Of a DNA stretch of 64,000 bases, positions 34,201 to 49,200 are shown one piece after another. The DNA is taken from contig OX438760.1 of assembly GCA_949316235.1 (NCBI GenBank), positions 3,846,501 to 3,910,500 on the forward strand, in the 5' to 3' direction. Numbering within the stretch: the first letter of the stretch is position 1; every line of letters begins with the position of its first letter. The notes below the pieces were generated by a model. That model had not been told where the DNA came from. It saw nothing but the letters and a program-made list of their open reading frames with translations, and made no database searches. The position numbers and the translations under genes were made by a program. This stretch comes from Oegoconia quadripuncta. Lineage: Eukaryota; Arthropoda; Insecta; Lepidoptera; Autostichidae.

Positions 34201-37200
34201 TTAGCTGTGTTTCATCCAGCAATGAACTTTCGTAGGCTATTCATGTGATAGAACAAATTTAACACTAGAATAGGCATGCATGTACCTAGCGAATAATAGT
34301 CCTACTCTTCTCGTTTATAATTTCTTTCTCGGGGAGAAAGAAATTGAAATAGTCGAATACGCAAAACTCGTAGTGACATCCTTATATGTCTTCACCAGCA
34401 TCCTTAAAACAATAACATTTGTATTAGGTGCTATTGGGATACCACAGAGGGGAGTTAGCTGCCAATCTACACTGCGAGAATCCACGCCAAGATATAGCCG
34501 CTATACGGGATGGTCGCATGCACATTGTGACCGATCACAAGCGGTTTGGTCGCTCCTACACTGCCGTCAATGGACTCTCCGTCACTGGTGTCAATGCCCA
34601 CGTTTTGCTCCATGGACACTATAAACCTAAGGTTGTTTATAATACAAGCTTATTACTAAAATAGAGCAAATAATAGCTTCCGTAATTTTCTTTGCTGCAA
34701 GTAACGAATCAAATTTGTTAAATAATAACTCTTCAATGTCGAGGTTAACTATTCCTGCGGGTCTCACTAACTAATCTCTCCACAATGTCAAAATCAAAGT
34801 CAAAAATGCTTTATTTTGTAGGTACACAGAGTGCACTTAAAATAGTAAATTTTTACATTTATTAAGCTACTGCTTGTTCAAAATGCAATTTTCCCCTGAG
34901 AAGAACAAGCAAGAAACTCGAAGGGTTGCTTTTTTAAAATCAGGCTTTGATTTTACATAAAGGTTTTTATTTATTTATTTAACACTTTATTGTATATAAG
35001 CATACACGTCAAACAAAACAAAAAAAACAGGAGAATATGAAAATATACAAAAGGCGAGCTTATCTCTATAAGAGATCTCTTCCAGCAAACCTCAGTAAGG
35101 AGACAAATAGATGAGGTAAGTAACGTAAAAGTAGACAGCGAGTACACTTACAAAAACAGTAGTTATAAACAAACATACAATAATAAATAGAGAAAATAAC
35201 AACCATATCGATGACATACATACTTAAATTATGGTGTTGTTATAATATAAATAAATATAATAAAATATATAATCTAATATGATAAAAATATTACAAATAT
35301 TTTTATATTACAAATAGGTTTTTATATTTCATTATTAATTGTGAAATAGCCTGGCATGCGAACGATCTGAATAATCAGATCGTCTGGACATAAGTCCAGG
35401 GATGATTTTCATCTTAATAGTCTGACATGATGACAGTGATAACACCGGATAGAAGCTTTGTATCTCCCTTCATCGTATAAAGCATAAGTGTGACAGCAGG
35501 ATTCTATCTCCTATCATTGTAGAGAGACTACGGGTCATGCTATCCTGCCTGGTTAAACATACATACATAATGTCACGCACGACCTGTAAAAGTTTAAAGT
35601 TAAAGCGACTTCTAATGCTCTTGTATGTCTCTAACAGACCTTAAAATGCTTAATGCGCTGGATTGTTGATATTGAAAACGCTTGCTTGCTACTTGCTTAT
35701 CGGCAATAAATAAACTTACTTTATTTCTAAAGAAAATGTTGACAATTTTAAAACCATGGTGCAACGATATCTCAAGTTTAAAAATTATCGTTTCTAAATT
35801 TAAAAGAATGCGCACGTGACCGGCGGTGAGCATATTGCCGTTAAAACCTGCGAGTCTAAAGATGTTTTTTGGTGTAAAGTCCCATAACTGCCTTTCATTA
35901 CTTCCACTGGGTTGGTTCTATACTTTTTACATTACAAAACCTCACAGCACTGGTCCTGGTTAAAGGTTATATTCAATTAATAATATTCCTTATCGACATA
36001 AAATCAGCCCATCGCTTTGGTATGTTAATTAATGTAATTTATTCTAATTTAGGGATTGCAGCCAAACATAGTACACAAATTAAAACCAAATCATGTATTC
36101 ATGCTTTTGCTCAATCAAATATTTACCCTCTCAATATACTGTGACGCGAATAACAAAATAATCTCCCTAGATAACGAAACGATCGGCTTTAACATAGTTA
36201 TGGAATGTTAGAACTTTCGGGAAAGCATTAGAACTTTCCATTTCATTCGATAGAATCTCCGTCATATGTGTGATTTTGGACTGATTGTCAGAACTATTGC
36301 AATAAATTCCTTACTAAACGAATCGACTTGAAGGGTTTCATTTTTTTTTTCAGGATTTAAACCGGTATAAATCAAACATCCCGCATTTGGTGACCATATC
36401 AGGGAGACAGGACACTGCAGTCAAAAAGATAATCGATGATCTCAAATCTCGCTCCGTAGACCCCGAGGAAATAGCGCTATTTCATAATATACATGAAACG
36501 AGGATATCAGGCCATCTGGGCAGAGGATATACAATTCTCAGTAAGTTGATCATTTTGAGATGCTGCACGAGGTCTATTTCAATTGTATATGGAAATTTAT
36601 GTTATAAAAAATAGACGTAAATTAGGGGTTGGATCGTCAGAACCTCGAGTGAGAATAGACGTGCCACAAGGTTCCATATTGGGCGCCTTTTTGTTTCTTG
36701 TTTACTAGGAAATCCAGAAGTGGATCGTTATACTGTTATTCACATGCCTTCGATTTGTTTTAAAATTTGTAAGGCATGTAGATTTCCTCACGATGTTTTC
36801 CTTCACCGTTTAAGAGCATGCACGGATAAATGCACATAAATAATTAAATTACATTTTAAAACTAATTGGTCTGGCCTGCCTGAGAATCGAACCCGGACCT
36901 CCCAAATTGGGAGACCGCGTCTTATCCGCTGAGCCAACGACTCTCTTTATTGTGCTCTTATTGTTGAATTGGACTTTGTTTTTATAGATAACTGGTTCTT
37001 TCAGCAACAAACGAGGAGAACCAAACAGTATGTCTGGCTGAAACATCAAGTTACTTCGACGATGCTAAACGACCGCTGTGGTTCGTGTACAGCGGCATGG
37101 GCTCACAGTGGGCCGGCATGGGCGCGCAGCTCATGAGGATACCTATCTTCTCTGCTGCTATCGAACGGTACTAACGTTATAGTTTTGATCAGCAAACCCG

Positions 37201-40200
37201 TTTCATAATAGGTTCGCTTAATGAACACTACCTCACGAGGAACCTCTTACTTAAGATGGGCCTTGTACTTAATTTTCCAGTTGCCGTAAGGTGTTGGAAC
37301 CTAAGGGAGTGGATATTGTTCACATAATAACATCGCCTGACAAGACCATATTTGACAATATTCTACACTCATTTGTGGGTATAGCTGCAGTTCAGATTGG
37401 ACTTACTGACATTCTTAAGTCGATTGGAATAGAACCTGACATGATTATCGGTAAGATCTCGCAAGATAAGATAAGATAAGCTTAGTGGGTAAGATACTAC
37501 AGACCTAATTCATTGCTTCGGAGTGCCAAGGTCTTTTGCATTCCTCTTTCTGCTATTTCTCTATCTGTATCGACCACTTCTAAGAAACTTAAATTGCGAG
37601 AGATTTAATAATATAATCTTTATTTTACTTCGACCCAGAAGAAGATCTTTAAGATGGTTTTTTCCGTCCACTGGCTCTCATTGGATATATTAAGATTTAT
37701 CTGTCGACCTGTTTGGTATAGTGGTTAGAAATTCTGACCACTATACCAAAAGGTCGCGGGTTCGAATCCCGCCAGGGGCATATTGTATGATGAATACGCA
37801 TACGTGTACCAGAGTTATGGATGTTTCATTTATAATAAGTGTTTATTTACAAAAAAAAAATATTTTAGTATATCAACCATCTGATATCCACAACACAAGC
37901 CTTATAGTTGCTTAAAGTGGAACTAGATGGCGCTGTGTGTATGTCCAAGGATATTTATTATTATTATTTATTATTTTTAAATACAGAATAAAACAAACAA
38001 TCGCTCTAACCTTCATTCAAGAAGCCTAAAGGCTAATTATAAATATCACCTAAAAGCTTTGAAGGGGTTTATTTTCCAGAATTCACAATATATAAAACAC
38101 TGACCGTTTCTATCAATAATTACAATTCTCGAAAATAACCGTAATTAAAGCTATTTAGGTTTTATTTATTGTGGAGATCTTTGGAGGAGCCCTTTGTCCA
38201 GCAGTGGACGTTCAGATCGTCGTGGGTTTTCTAATTTATGTTAGGTATTTATTTATTTAGATCTTTTCGTAGCAGCTCTTCAAGTACCAATAATTTCAGC
38301 ATTACGGAAATACTCATGACTTAAAACTATATTAAAAAATAAATGCACAAAATTTTATTGTAACTTGTAGTCATATTTGTGAGTTGTTTTTGCCCGCATC
38401 TTGTACTGTACAGGTCACAGTGTGGGTGAACTAGGGTGCGCGTACGCCGATGGCTGTTTCACACCTGAAGAGATGATATTGTCAGCCTACAGCAGAGGGT
38501 TGGTGTCTGTTCAAACTCCGTTTATACGCGGGTCCATGGCTGCTGTCGGTATTGGGTACGAGCAGGTAATATCAATTGAATGATTATGTTTTTATATTAC
38601 AATACCAAAATGGTATTAATTATTGTAAATGGTAAATTTGCTTTAGTTTGAATTTGCTGTAATTTGTATACGCCCAATCTGCTGTTTTCTAATTAACCCC
38701 ATGGTTGACTGGAAGAAATCCCTCTTTGGGATATGTCCGCCGTTGTACTCAATTTATGAATAAATGCAAAATTAATGTATTGCCTTTTTGTACAATAAAG
38801 CTTTTACAAACAAACAAACAAACAAACAATGGTAAAACAGTGTTATGGTGCGACTTCGTGTGTCTGTTTGTGTGAGGTAGCTACCTATTAAATAAAAGAG
38901 CTTCATTTGCATAGCATTAAACGTGTAAAAATGCCATTATATTATTATTACTAGCTTTTTGCCCGCAACCTCGTCCGAGTAGATTGATGAATGATCAAAA
39001 TCGCAAAATTTCCCGCGTGAGTTAACAAAATTCCTATCTCAGTGAGGGTATACCCGAAGAGATCCTGGCTTTCCCGTTTCTGAAAAAAATTCCTATAGGA
39101 CATTTCCAAATTTCGCCCGATACTTTGTCCGCATGGATTTTGAAATTGTACTCACAAAATCCCGTTCCCGTTTCCAGGGAAATTTAGCTGACGTCTTCTA
39201 CCTATAAATTACCTACCAAATTTCAGCTTCATACGTCGAGCAGTTTCAAGATTTTGTGTTTCGTCAGTAAGTGGAGTGAACTTTCGCTTCTGTATAATAT
39301 ACAGGGCGTCCCAAAGTTATGGGACATGAAGGGGAAGTACCTTAAATATCGTAGATAGTGAATTTTGCTCAAAGAAGACTTTATGTTATTTTTAAAAGTT
39401 AGTAATTCTGCATTCATAGATTTTCTAAAAATTATTTGCTTCGGCTGGGAATCGAACCGACTCAAATGTGAAAAAAAAAACACCCTACTTTTATGATGCC
39501 AATCGAAAGAATAGCTAAAAAATAATAACTCTGCCTAAGTAACATAGTATTTTAAAAGAAAGGAACAACGTGAAATTAATCATTTTAATCAAATAAAAAA
39601 CATACATGAAACTGCCGTAGTCAATTAAGTAGGTATTTTTTTGTAAATTAATTAATTAAATGCTCAAAATGTGATCCCTCTTGTCTTACGCAAATCGCCA
39701 ATCTTTTAATGAGCCCGCTGCCTGTTGATTTTCTAATCATTTTATGGTGAACACTCGATGTGATATGGCACAATTCTGTTTGCAACTCGCCTACGTTCTC
39801 GTATCGCTTTTTGTATAGCATATCTTTCACGTATCCCCAAAAGAAGAAATCACTTTAGCAATAAATAACTTTCTTGAAATTTGACTCAATCATTTTATGT
39901 TGTTCCTTTCTTTTAAAATACTATGTTACTTAGGCAGAGTTATTATTTTTTAGCTATTCTTTCGATTGGCATCATAAAAGTAGGGTGTTTTTTTTTTCAC
40001 ATTTAAGTCGGTTCGATTCCCAGCCGAAGCAAGTAATTTTTAGAAAATCTATGAATGCAGAATTACTAACTTTTAAAAATAACATAAAGTCTTCTTTGAG
40101 CAAAATTCACTATCTACAATATTTAAGGTACTTCCCCTTCATGTCCCATAACTTTGGGACGCCCTGTATAGATTTAGTGCCTCGGAGGTTTCCGAAATTT

Positions 40201-43200
40201 CCCGTTTACATTATTATATGTAGAATCGTTCAGTACTTAGCTAACGGAACCCTTAGTGCGCAAGTCCGACTCGCACTTGGCAAGTTTTTATTTAATAAAT
40301 AGATAGATAGATCGTTTATTTGTATCTCCAGTCACACACATACCATAAGTTCCAAAGCAATTGGATAAACATATTTTATAACAATTCATAAAAGTAACAT
40401 CAGGATACACTAGAGTATGTGTGTGCTGCAGCCGTACAAATGGGTCAGGGTACAGATTAGTAGTAACATAATGTATTAATTAACACATAGAAGAACAATA
40501 CAGTAGGTATTCTAAATCTGTTTGATATTTTATTCAACTAGTAGTTATACAATGACATTCACCTTTCCTTTGACCAAGTGAAAGAAAGGTGAATGTCGTG
40601 TCGTACCAAGAGGTTAAATCGAGGGGCGGAAAGCAGCGAGCGTTGGTCATTACCCCATCGACATTTTTTTTATGCACAACGGATTAGCACTTGACTTTAA
40701 TCACACCTGAGGTTAAGTGAAGATGAGGCCGGTGGTGGTAGCTCACATGAGCACTTAAATTGAAGAAGAAAAGGTTATACAACATTCATAAGTATACCAA
40801 TAATCGTTACAATCATCATATCAGCCATCTTATCTAAATCTGCCGCCAAACAGCAATATTAATAGCATTGTTGTGTTCCGGTTGTCAGAGATATGGGACT
40901 GGCCCCCAAATAAGATGGGGTTCCGGGTCAGTACGCTTCCACCTTTGGCCTTATCTTCACTTACATCAGGTGTGATTGAGGTCAAGTGCTAACCCGTTGT
41001 GCAAAACAAAACTTATTATGACAGTAACGATGATAGTCGTTAGGATAAATAAGTTTTACAGAATTTACTGGCACTAACAGTGCCAGTATACTATATATTA
41101 AAATGATGGTATTAAACCCGCTAGGGGCATATATTTCTACTAGCAGCTGCCCGCGACTTCGTCCGCGTAGACTACATGAATCAACACTTTATTACTTTCC
41201 CACGGGAATACATTCAGCAGAAAAATTACCATGTAGAGTTTATCGATATCGATTTTATGGTTTTAAACCCCATTTCACAACCCAGGGGGTTGTTTTTCGA
41301 AAAATCTCAAAACACGTATTAGCTTATTTGTTCCTAGGAGTACTCTTGCGAAGTTTCGAGTCGAAAATAGGCGAAATGTCCAAGTTATACTGTTTCTTCA
41401 TACAAACTTCCCACCCCTGTTTCACCCCCTTAAAGGGTGAATTTTGAAAAATCCTTTCTTAGTGCTCCCCTAGACCTCGTAAGGAACCTACGTGCCAAAT
41501 TTGGAAACTCTATTCACCCCTTTGACTATGACTATGACTTTGACTAAAACTTTGACTATGACTTTGACTATGACTTCGACTATGACATTGACTACGACTT
41601 TGACTTTGACTTTGACTTTGACTATGACTATGACTATGACTTTGACTATGACTTTGACTATGACTTTGACTATGACTTTGACTATGACTTTGACTATGAC
41701 TTTGACTATGACTTTGACTATGACTTTGACTATGACTTTGACTATGACTTTGACTATGACTTTGACTATGACTTTGACTATGACTTTGACTATGACTTTG
41801 ACTATGACTTTGACTATGACTTTGACTATGACTTTGACTATGACTTTGACTATGACTTTGACTTTGACTATGACTTTGACTATGACTATGACTATGACTT
41901 TGACTTTGACTTTGACTATGACTATGACTATGACTTTGACTATGACTTTGACTATGACTTTGACTAAGACTTTGACTATGACTTTGACTATGACTTTGAC
42001 TATGACTTTGACCATGACTTTGACTATGACTTTGACTTTGACTATGACTTTGACGTTGACTATGATTTTGACATGACTTTGACTATGAATTTTACTTTTC
42101 GACTTTGAGTCTTCGACTTTGAGCCTTCGACTTTGAGCCTTCGTCTTTGAGCCTTCGATTTTGAGCCTTCGACTTTGAGCTTTCGACTTTGAGTCTTCGA
42201 CTTTGAGTCTTCGACTTTTAGCCTTCGACTTTGAGCCTTCGACTTTCAGCCTTCGACTTTTAGCCTTCGAATTTGAGCCTTCGTCTTTGAGCCTTTGGCT
42301 TTGAGCCTTCGACTTTGAGTCTTCGACTTTGAGTCTTCGACTTTGAGCCTTCGACTTTGAGCCTTCGACTTTGAGCCTTCGACTTTGAATTTCGAATTTG
42401 AATCTTCGACATTGACTCTTCGACTTCGACACCAATTTGAATTTGTGATTTCAACCCCTACCACTATCGCAACCCGTAAGGGGTTAGCTTCAAAATAAAT
42501 GTCATTTTCGCAATCAACGTCCCAAAAAACCTAAATAACGACACCAATATAGACTTTTTTGATAGCAACCCCCACCCCTATCTCAACCCTAGAGGGTTAA
42601 CTTAAAATAAATGTAATTTTCATAATCAACATCCCATAAATCCTAAATAAACACACCAATATCGATTTTATGGTTTTAACCCCCATTTCACAACCCAGGG
42701 GGTTGTTTTTCGAAAAATCTCAAAACACGTATTAGCTTATTTGTTCCTAGGAGTACTCTTGCGAAGTTTCGAGCCGAAAATAGTCGAAATGTCTAAGTTA
42801 TACTGTTTCTTCATAAAAACTTCCCACCCCTGTTTCACCCCCTTAAAGGGTGAATTTTGAAAAATCCTTTCTTAGTGCTCCCCTAGACCTCGTAAGGAAC
42901 GTACGTGCCAAATTTGGAAACTCTAGACCCAGCGGTTTGGCCTGTGCGTTGATATGTCAGTCAGTCAGTCAGTCAGTCATTCAGTTTCTTCCTTTATATA
43001 TTTAGATAATACGAACACGTGTACCCGAGTGTTTACAAAATTATATATTATTTAATTATTTGCAATAAATGCAAATTACATATTTTATTATAATATATTT
43101 CTTGCTTTCTTTATTTATTATTTGTATAAAAATATTAACACGTATCTAGTATTTGTTGTTATAATTATTATACTAATCATGGTATGTACCTGATTGCAAA

Positions 43201-46200
43201 CTAAGACGGACGGACGGAAGACGGAGGTTAATATTGTTGTAAAATACTTTTTGTGGGTGATCCTCACGATACAGGTCCGCCTAATGTGGGGATCACAGGC
43301 AATACTCCTAGTTATCCATTACAACAATAGAGGGCATGTTTAACATATAATAGTGTCTATTTTAAGATAGAAAATTTGTTAGTACTTGCATGTTCTGTTG
43401 TTGTGAAATTAAATATTTTTTTATTTTTCATTTTTCATCGGACCGTAAACATCCCACTGTAGGGATATAGGACTTCCCTCGTATATGAGGGAGTATAATT
43501 ACTTATGTGCATTAATCCAACTGCTCCTAAACGGTGAAGGAAAACATTGTGAGGAAACCTGCATGTCTGAGAAATAAAATTTCAACGGCTTGTGAGGTCC
43601 CCAACCCGCATTGGGCCAGTGTGGTGGACTACGGCCCATATTCCCTCATATTATGTATATTTACAAAAAACAATGTATCTGTGTAGTATATCAATCATCT
43701 GGTATCCGTAATACAAGCCTAGTTACTTAGTGTCGAACTAGGTGGCGCTGCGGGTATGTCCAAAAATTATTTAGTTCGTATTACTAACACAGTCTTTGAT
43801 ATTACTTAGGTTTCCAAACTTGTCCCGCCGGAAATCGAAGTGGCTTGTCACAACGGACCTGATTCTAGCACTATATCCGGGCCGGCTGACAAGATGAAAG
43901 AATTTGTAGCTAAATTGACAAAACAGGGCATTTTTGCTAAAGAGGTGCCATGCTCAAACATCGCTTATCACTCCCGATACATCTCCGAAGCAGGTAAATT
44001 TGAATGTTACCCAGTCCATATGAAATTATAGTATAATAAGTGTAACTAATCAGTTCACGTAGCACCGCAGTGAGTAGTTTGTGCTTCATGGTTTTATATT
44101 TCTTGTCAGGTCCTGGTCTACTGAAGTATTTGCAAGAAGTAATCAAGGATCCGAAGCCTCGCAGTAAGCGATGGTTGTCGACTTCTGTACCAATAGAACG
44201 ATGGCACGAGTCACTCGCAAAAACATCATCTGCGGAATACCATACTAACAATTTGCTGGTGAGCGAATATAGTATTGACTCGAATAGGATTTAAATATTG
44301 GAATTCGAATACATTTGACTTCTTAAAGTAATAATCTCGAACATATATCACGCGAGTTGTCACAAATGTCAAATTTATCTTTACAGAAATGTTTGTCTAG
44401 GGGGCCAGCAAAGATTTAAACTCAGTCACTGAATATAAAATCGTTTAATTTTCACAGAACTCTGTGCTCTTCGAAGAAACATCCAGACTGATACCAGCAA
44501 ATGCAGTATTGATAGAAGTAGCACCGCATGGCCTATTACAAGCTATCCTGAAACGCTCGCTCCACGACACCTGCAAACATATTCCGATGACGAGGCGCGG
44601 ACATCAAGACAATACGTTAATGGTACTCGAGGCAATTGGCAAGTGAGTTTCAAGAAGGAGGCAGAAGTAACTGGAGCCACAAATTGTCGTAACAATAATG
44701 CCAGCATCTATGAAAGTTTATAGCCATGAAACATCCAGTATATAAAGATATGAAGGGGTGGTTTCTATGCGCGGTTTTTGAACATGTTTGAAAGGCAAAT
44801 TTGTTTTCAGGTTGTATATGGAAGGCTACAATCCGAAGGTCCAGGCTCTTTATCCACAAGTAGAGTTTCCGGTTTCAACCGGAACCCCGTTGCTATCACA
44901 CTTAGTAGAATGGGCGCATGGTGAGATATGGTAAGTGGCCCAAAACACATAAAAATAATATTATTTCTGTGCTATAAAACTATGGCTGCCTTTGTGGCAG
45001 AATCGGAATTTGCTGTTGGTATATCCAAATGAGTTATTTAAGTGTCTCTTAGTGTAAGGGAAGAAAGAAAACTACTAGGTCTCCTTATTTTAGTCAAAGA
45101 TATCACAAACATAAGCATTTGGGTGTTAAAAAACAATTGTAGTTGGATGCTTGAAACAACATCCACGGTTCACCTTTTGCACTATGCAGAGGTGAGCATA
45201 TCGCCGTTAAAATGTGCAAGTCTAGTGATGTTTTTTGGTCGAAGAAACGTCCCGATTTGCCTTTTACGACACGGGTACGTTCCATTCCATCTACCTGCCG
45301 ATACTCTTCTAATAAAATGGTTAGAACTTTTTATAAATTAAAATTGCTTAATAATCTCTTAGGACTTTGCCGCTGTACGTCTCGGCACACCGAAAGCAGG
45401 CTGCTTGTTGCAAATTCGTACTGTCCATCCACGACGAGGAAAACAGTTACTTACAAGGGCACGTGATAAGAGGTATATTTTCTGTCTATCAATACGACAG
45501 CGAGTAAATAGACAGCCTTCCATAGTACTTAAGTTTTTCTAGTGCGGTATGTAACTGATTCCTTGTACATACCTATGAAGAAAAATTTACCTGACACGGA
45601 CACAAATAACTTTAACCAAGTGATTGTCTGTGTAATCGCTGTCATATTGATGAATTCAAAACAGATTTACATTTTCATTCGTTCAAATTATCATCAACGT
45701 AATAAATTGAATTGTATTTAAATCAGTAGAGATACTTATTGACACCAGACACCATTACTAATGCCACTGTTACAGTATTATACTTAACTTCTCAAGGTTA
45801 AGGCCATACTGAATTAGAATAAATACATTCTAATTAGCAGCACCCAGTATGATAAAGGGTCACGCATCACCTTTTCCACGTGCGTCACAATCATTCAACT
45901 CTACACTGACTGACTTAGATGACTTTCGAACTTATTTGTTTTCACAGGCAAAACTCTTTACCCATTCTCGGCTGCTCTAGTAGCTGCATGGGATACATTA
46001 GCTATGACGTTGCAAGTTTCAAGAAAACAACTGTCAGTAGAGTTCCGAGATGTGTGTTTGTTAGCTCAGCCCGAGCTGCATGACCAGAGACAACTGAAAC
46101 TTAGTGTTGCACTTCACAGAGGCACGGGAAGGTTTGAGGTAAAAATATAAATAGTTCAATTTCATATAGAAGATATGTCATATTTAAATAGACATCGGAT

Positions 46201-49200
46201 TTACCTCTCTCTAAATGATAGATAAGTAAGAGATTTGACATCCTTGAACTTTGGTAGTAAGGTCACAGAATTAATATAGTAAGGTGAAACATGAAATCGC
46301 GTTTAATCACTAAGTATTCAGAGCTTACTATATTATCTCAAACTGTCCTAATATAACAAATCCTTAAGTTTTGAATAATTATCATAATCAATATTTCGAT
46401 AAAATGCACCAATCCGAGACTAGAGCAAAAACTAAACACACACAAGGTACCAACTGAGTTAGGTATGATGGCGGTCTTAGGTGCAACTAGGCTACATTTT
46501 CAGGAAGTACATCTAAAGATTAGCGGATTAACATAAATTACATAATACCACATTGTGGAACCGAACTTGACAGGGATGCTCATATAATAATATTTAACAG
46601 ATTTTTGTTTTATCAATCTGTATGCAAATGGAAGTATTTATCTCCGTGTTCTACTTCTAGATCTTGGACGATGATAGAAAAGTGGCGACAGGCATTATTG
46701 TTGCTACAGAATGCTCTAACGTATTGGGATTTAACTTACCATGCAAAACAAGTCAGAATATGGAAATTTCATCAGATGACATCTATCAGTTGCTATCTGA
46801 GAGGGAACATACGTACAGGTAAGTCAGTTTCTGATAAATTTATACTTACTTTTCCAAATGTTTCAGCTTTTCATAACAATATACAAATATAGTATATAGA
46901 TTTACAAATTGTGGTATATCATCTAACACACGTGTATCGTAACTTTATAATGTAATCTTTACAGGGGAGACTTCCGCGGTATTTACAAAACAAATCTTTC
47001 TCTCACAGAAGCCCAGATTGTTTGGAATAATAACTGGGTAACGTTCCTAGATAGCATCTTACAACTGAATATTTTACGACATAATCACGAGGGTATCTCC
47101 CATCCTTACCAGATTAGAAGAATTTGCATTGATATAGACAAGCATTTGTCAAGTATCTCAAATGTGGATGATAAAGTTATTATGACTGCTAATGTTCTTG
47201 AATTGCATGACAGTACAAGGTAAGTAACTGTTAGAAAAGGTACACTGTCTTTCTAAAAAGTATGTACCCCTGCTTTATAAGCCGTGTGGTTCCCGGTAGG
47301 TCACTTAGGAATCCATGGTCAAATCATGTTTTGATTTGATTTAAGTAATTAATTAATATAAGAATAAAACAAAACGAATAGAAAATATCTTCGTGAAATC
47401 AATTACCAAAATTAGAATATAGACAACCTTATTTTTTTTATATGAAGTCGTGGTTGTCTATGCTGTTAAACAAATTGCAATATATTTCCGAAAACTTAAT
47501 GTACAGTTAGCTACAGAGAAACATGACCCATATTACTTGCTTACATATAGTCAGTAATGTGGAAGAAGCTTAATGACAATGAGATAAATTAAATTCAAAA
47601 AGTGTAATTGTTAAGTGTCATTAAAATTACGTAGATATATACCATGATGAATGTTTTTATTCATTAGCAATTATAAAAAAAAACTAATAACCATTTAATT
47701 TTAGATGCGCAGGAGTACTCATAGAAAATATTAAATTTAAAGATTTACCAACATCAGACATAGATAAGATTGCATTAGAAACTATTAAGTTTATTCCACG
47801 ATTTCAATCAAATATCGAGGTAAGCATTGAGAATACAACAAATTACGACCGGATTAACACACGCCTTAATATCCCTTAAAAATATCTAAACTTACAGAAC
47901 ATTGCTGCCCTACAAATTTACCTACAAATGGTATCAGAAAACCTAAACAATGAAACTATAAATATAGTAGGGATCGTAAACTATAAAGAAGAAGAGGCTG
48001 TATTTAAAGAAAAGTTTAAGAAATTAAAAGATGTTACTGGAATAAATGTCAAATTTGAACTGATGCAAAGGGAGAAAGTTTTATCAATGCGAGACTATTT
48101 TCTGACTGAAGTTAATTTAATAATCGTGAAGAATCTTTCATCAGATGACAGTGTAAGTACGAGGAAACTAAATTACAATGAAATACACCAATTTTAGAAA
48201 TTATTTTCACAATTTTTGTAGATGAAATTCTAACTAGCGATGAAGTAATTCCTCGGCACTTTTTAATACTTCACTGGGAACGCGTGTGATCACAATCTCA
48301 ATTGGTGGAAAGTGAAGTCTTTGTGGTGAAAAATGAAGCATGCGATTCCAGTATAACTCCATTTATTCTTATTTATTTGGATATGAAAAGTTTTCATTTC
48401 TACATATTTTAAGGGTTGTTTATTACTTAAAATCTTTCGAAAAAAGAATCATCGCGATATTTGATTTTTACTATAAAATTTTGATGAAACGTGTCAATTT
48501 TGAAATATTTGACCAATTGGAGTTGTGTTAATAACTTACAAATTAGCTGTATTGTACCGATTAACTTCATTTTTTAATATTTAACAGTTGTGCCAAATAC
48601 TATACCGCATCTTACCAAGAGATACGTTCTTAATAAACGAAGAAGAAAACATTGAGGAATGTACACGACCATCAGCTTTATTTCGAGTGGTATCTTCAAT
48701 GAAATCAAACCAGTCTAGGCCTGAGCTACTGCGTTGGAGACCAACGCAGACATCAGCTGCATCCACTGTGGTAACAGTACGAACTCACACTGACCTAGAT
48801 ATGTTGACAACGACAAGAGCAACTATCCCATCAAAGCACAAGTTAATAATCCTAACTTCCTACCCTACAATACCTGGATTAAAGGAGTTAGTGAAGCTGT
48901 GGAGGAAGGAATCTACCAGTAACGAAATATATATGGTCATGATTTCTGACAAGGATAGCTTGGATCAGTTACCAGAGTTAGATTTGGCCTTTAACGTGTT
49001 TGAAAATGTACGTAAGAGATGTTATTACATACAATTATTACAAATTTTATTTAGCCTGTAACGTTCGTATGTACATAAGTTGTTCGTTTCAAAATTTGCA
49101 AACCATTATATAACCACTTGCTGGTATCTGATTGAGCTGAAATTTGGTGTGTTTATGAAAGTTCGGTAACAATGCAATATTATGGTACTATTGAGCTCAT

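Larger units (their letters stand above)
41140..43010 (+). repeat. Composite lepidopteran repeat containing a minisatellite
   Basis: Begins 'agctgcccgcgacttcgtcc' and ends with (agtc)n and 'tttatatatttag'. The body includes two 266-bp direct repeats (41246-41511 and 42659-42924) around a long minisatellite, plus two roughly 90-bp near-duplicates at 42462-42550 and 42568-42660. Intron B12/B13. Confidence 0.75.

Noticed and set aside
37706..37785. tRNA gene call at the 'ggtatagtggtt' region
   Set aside because: Same reasoning; it is a SINE family B head.
41488..42435. 315-codon minus-strand ORF and 194-codon plus-strand ORF as proteins
   Set aside because: Both are translations of a 12/15-bp minisatellite; repeated Val-Lys and Thr-Met-Thr-Leu patterns have no domain character.
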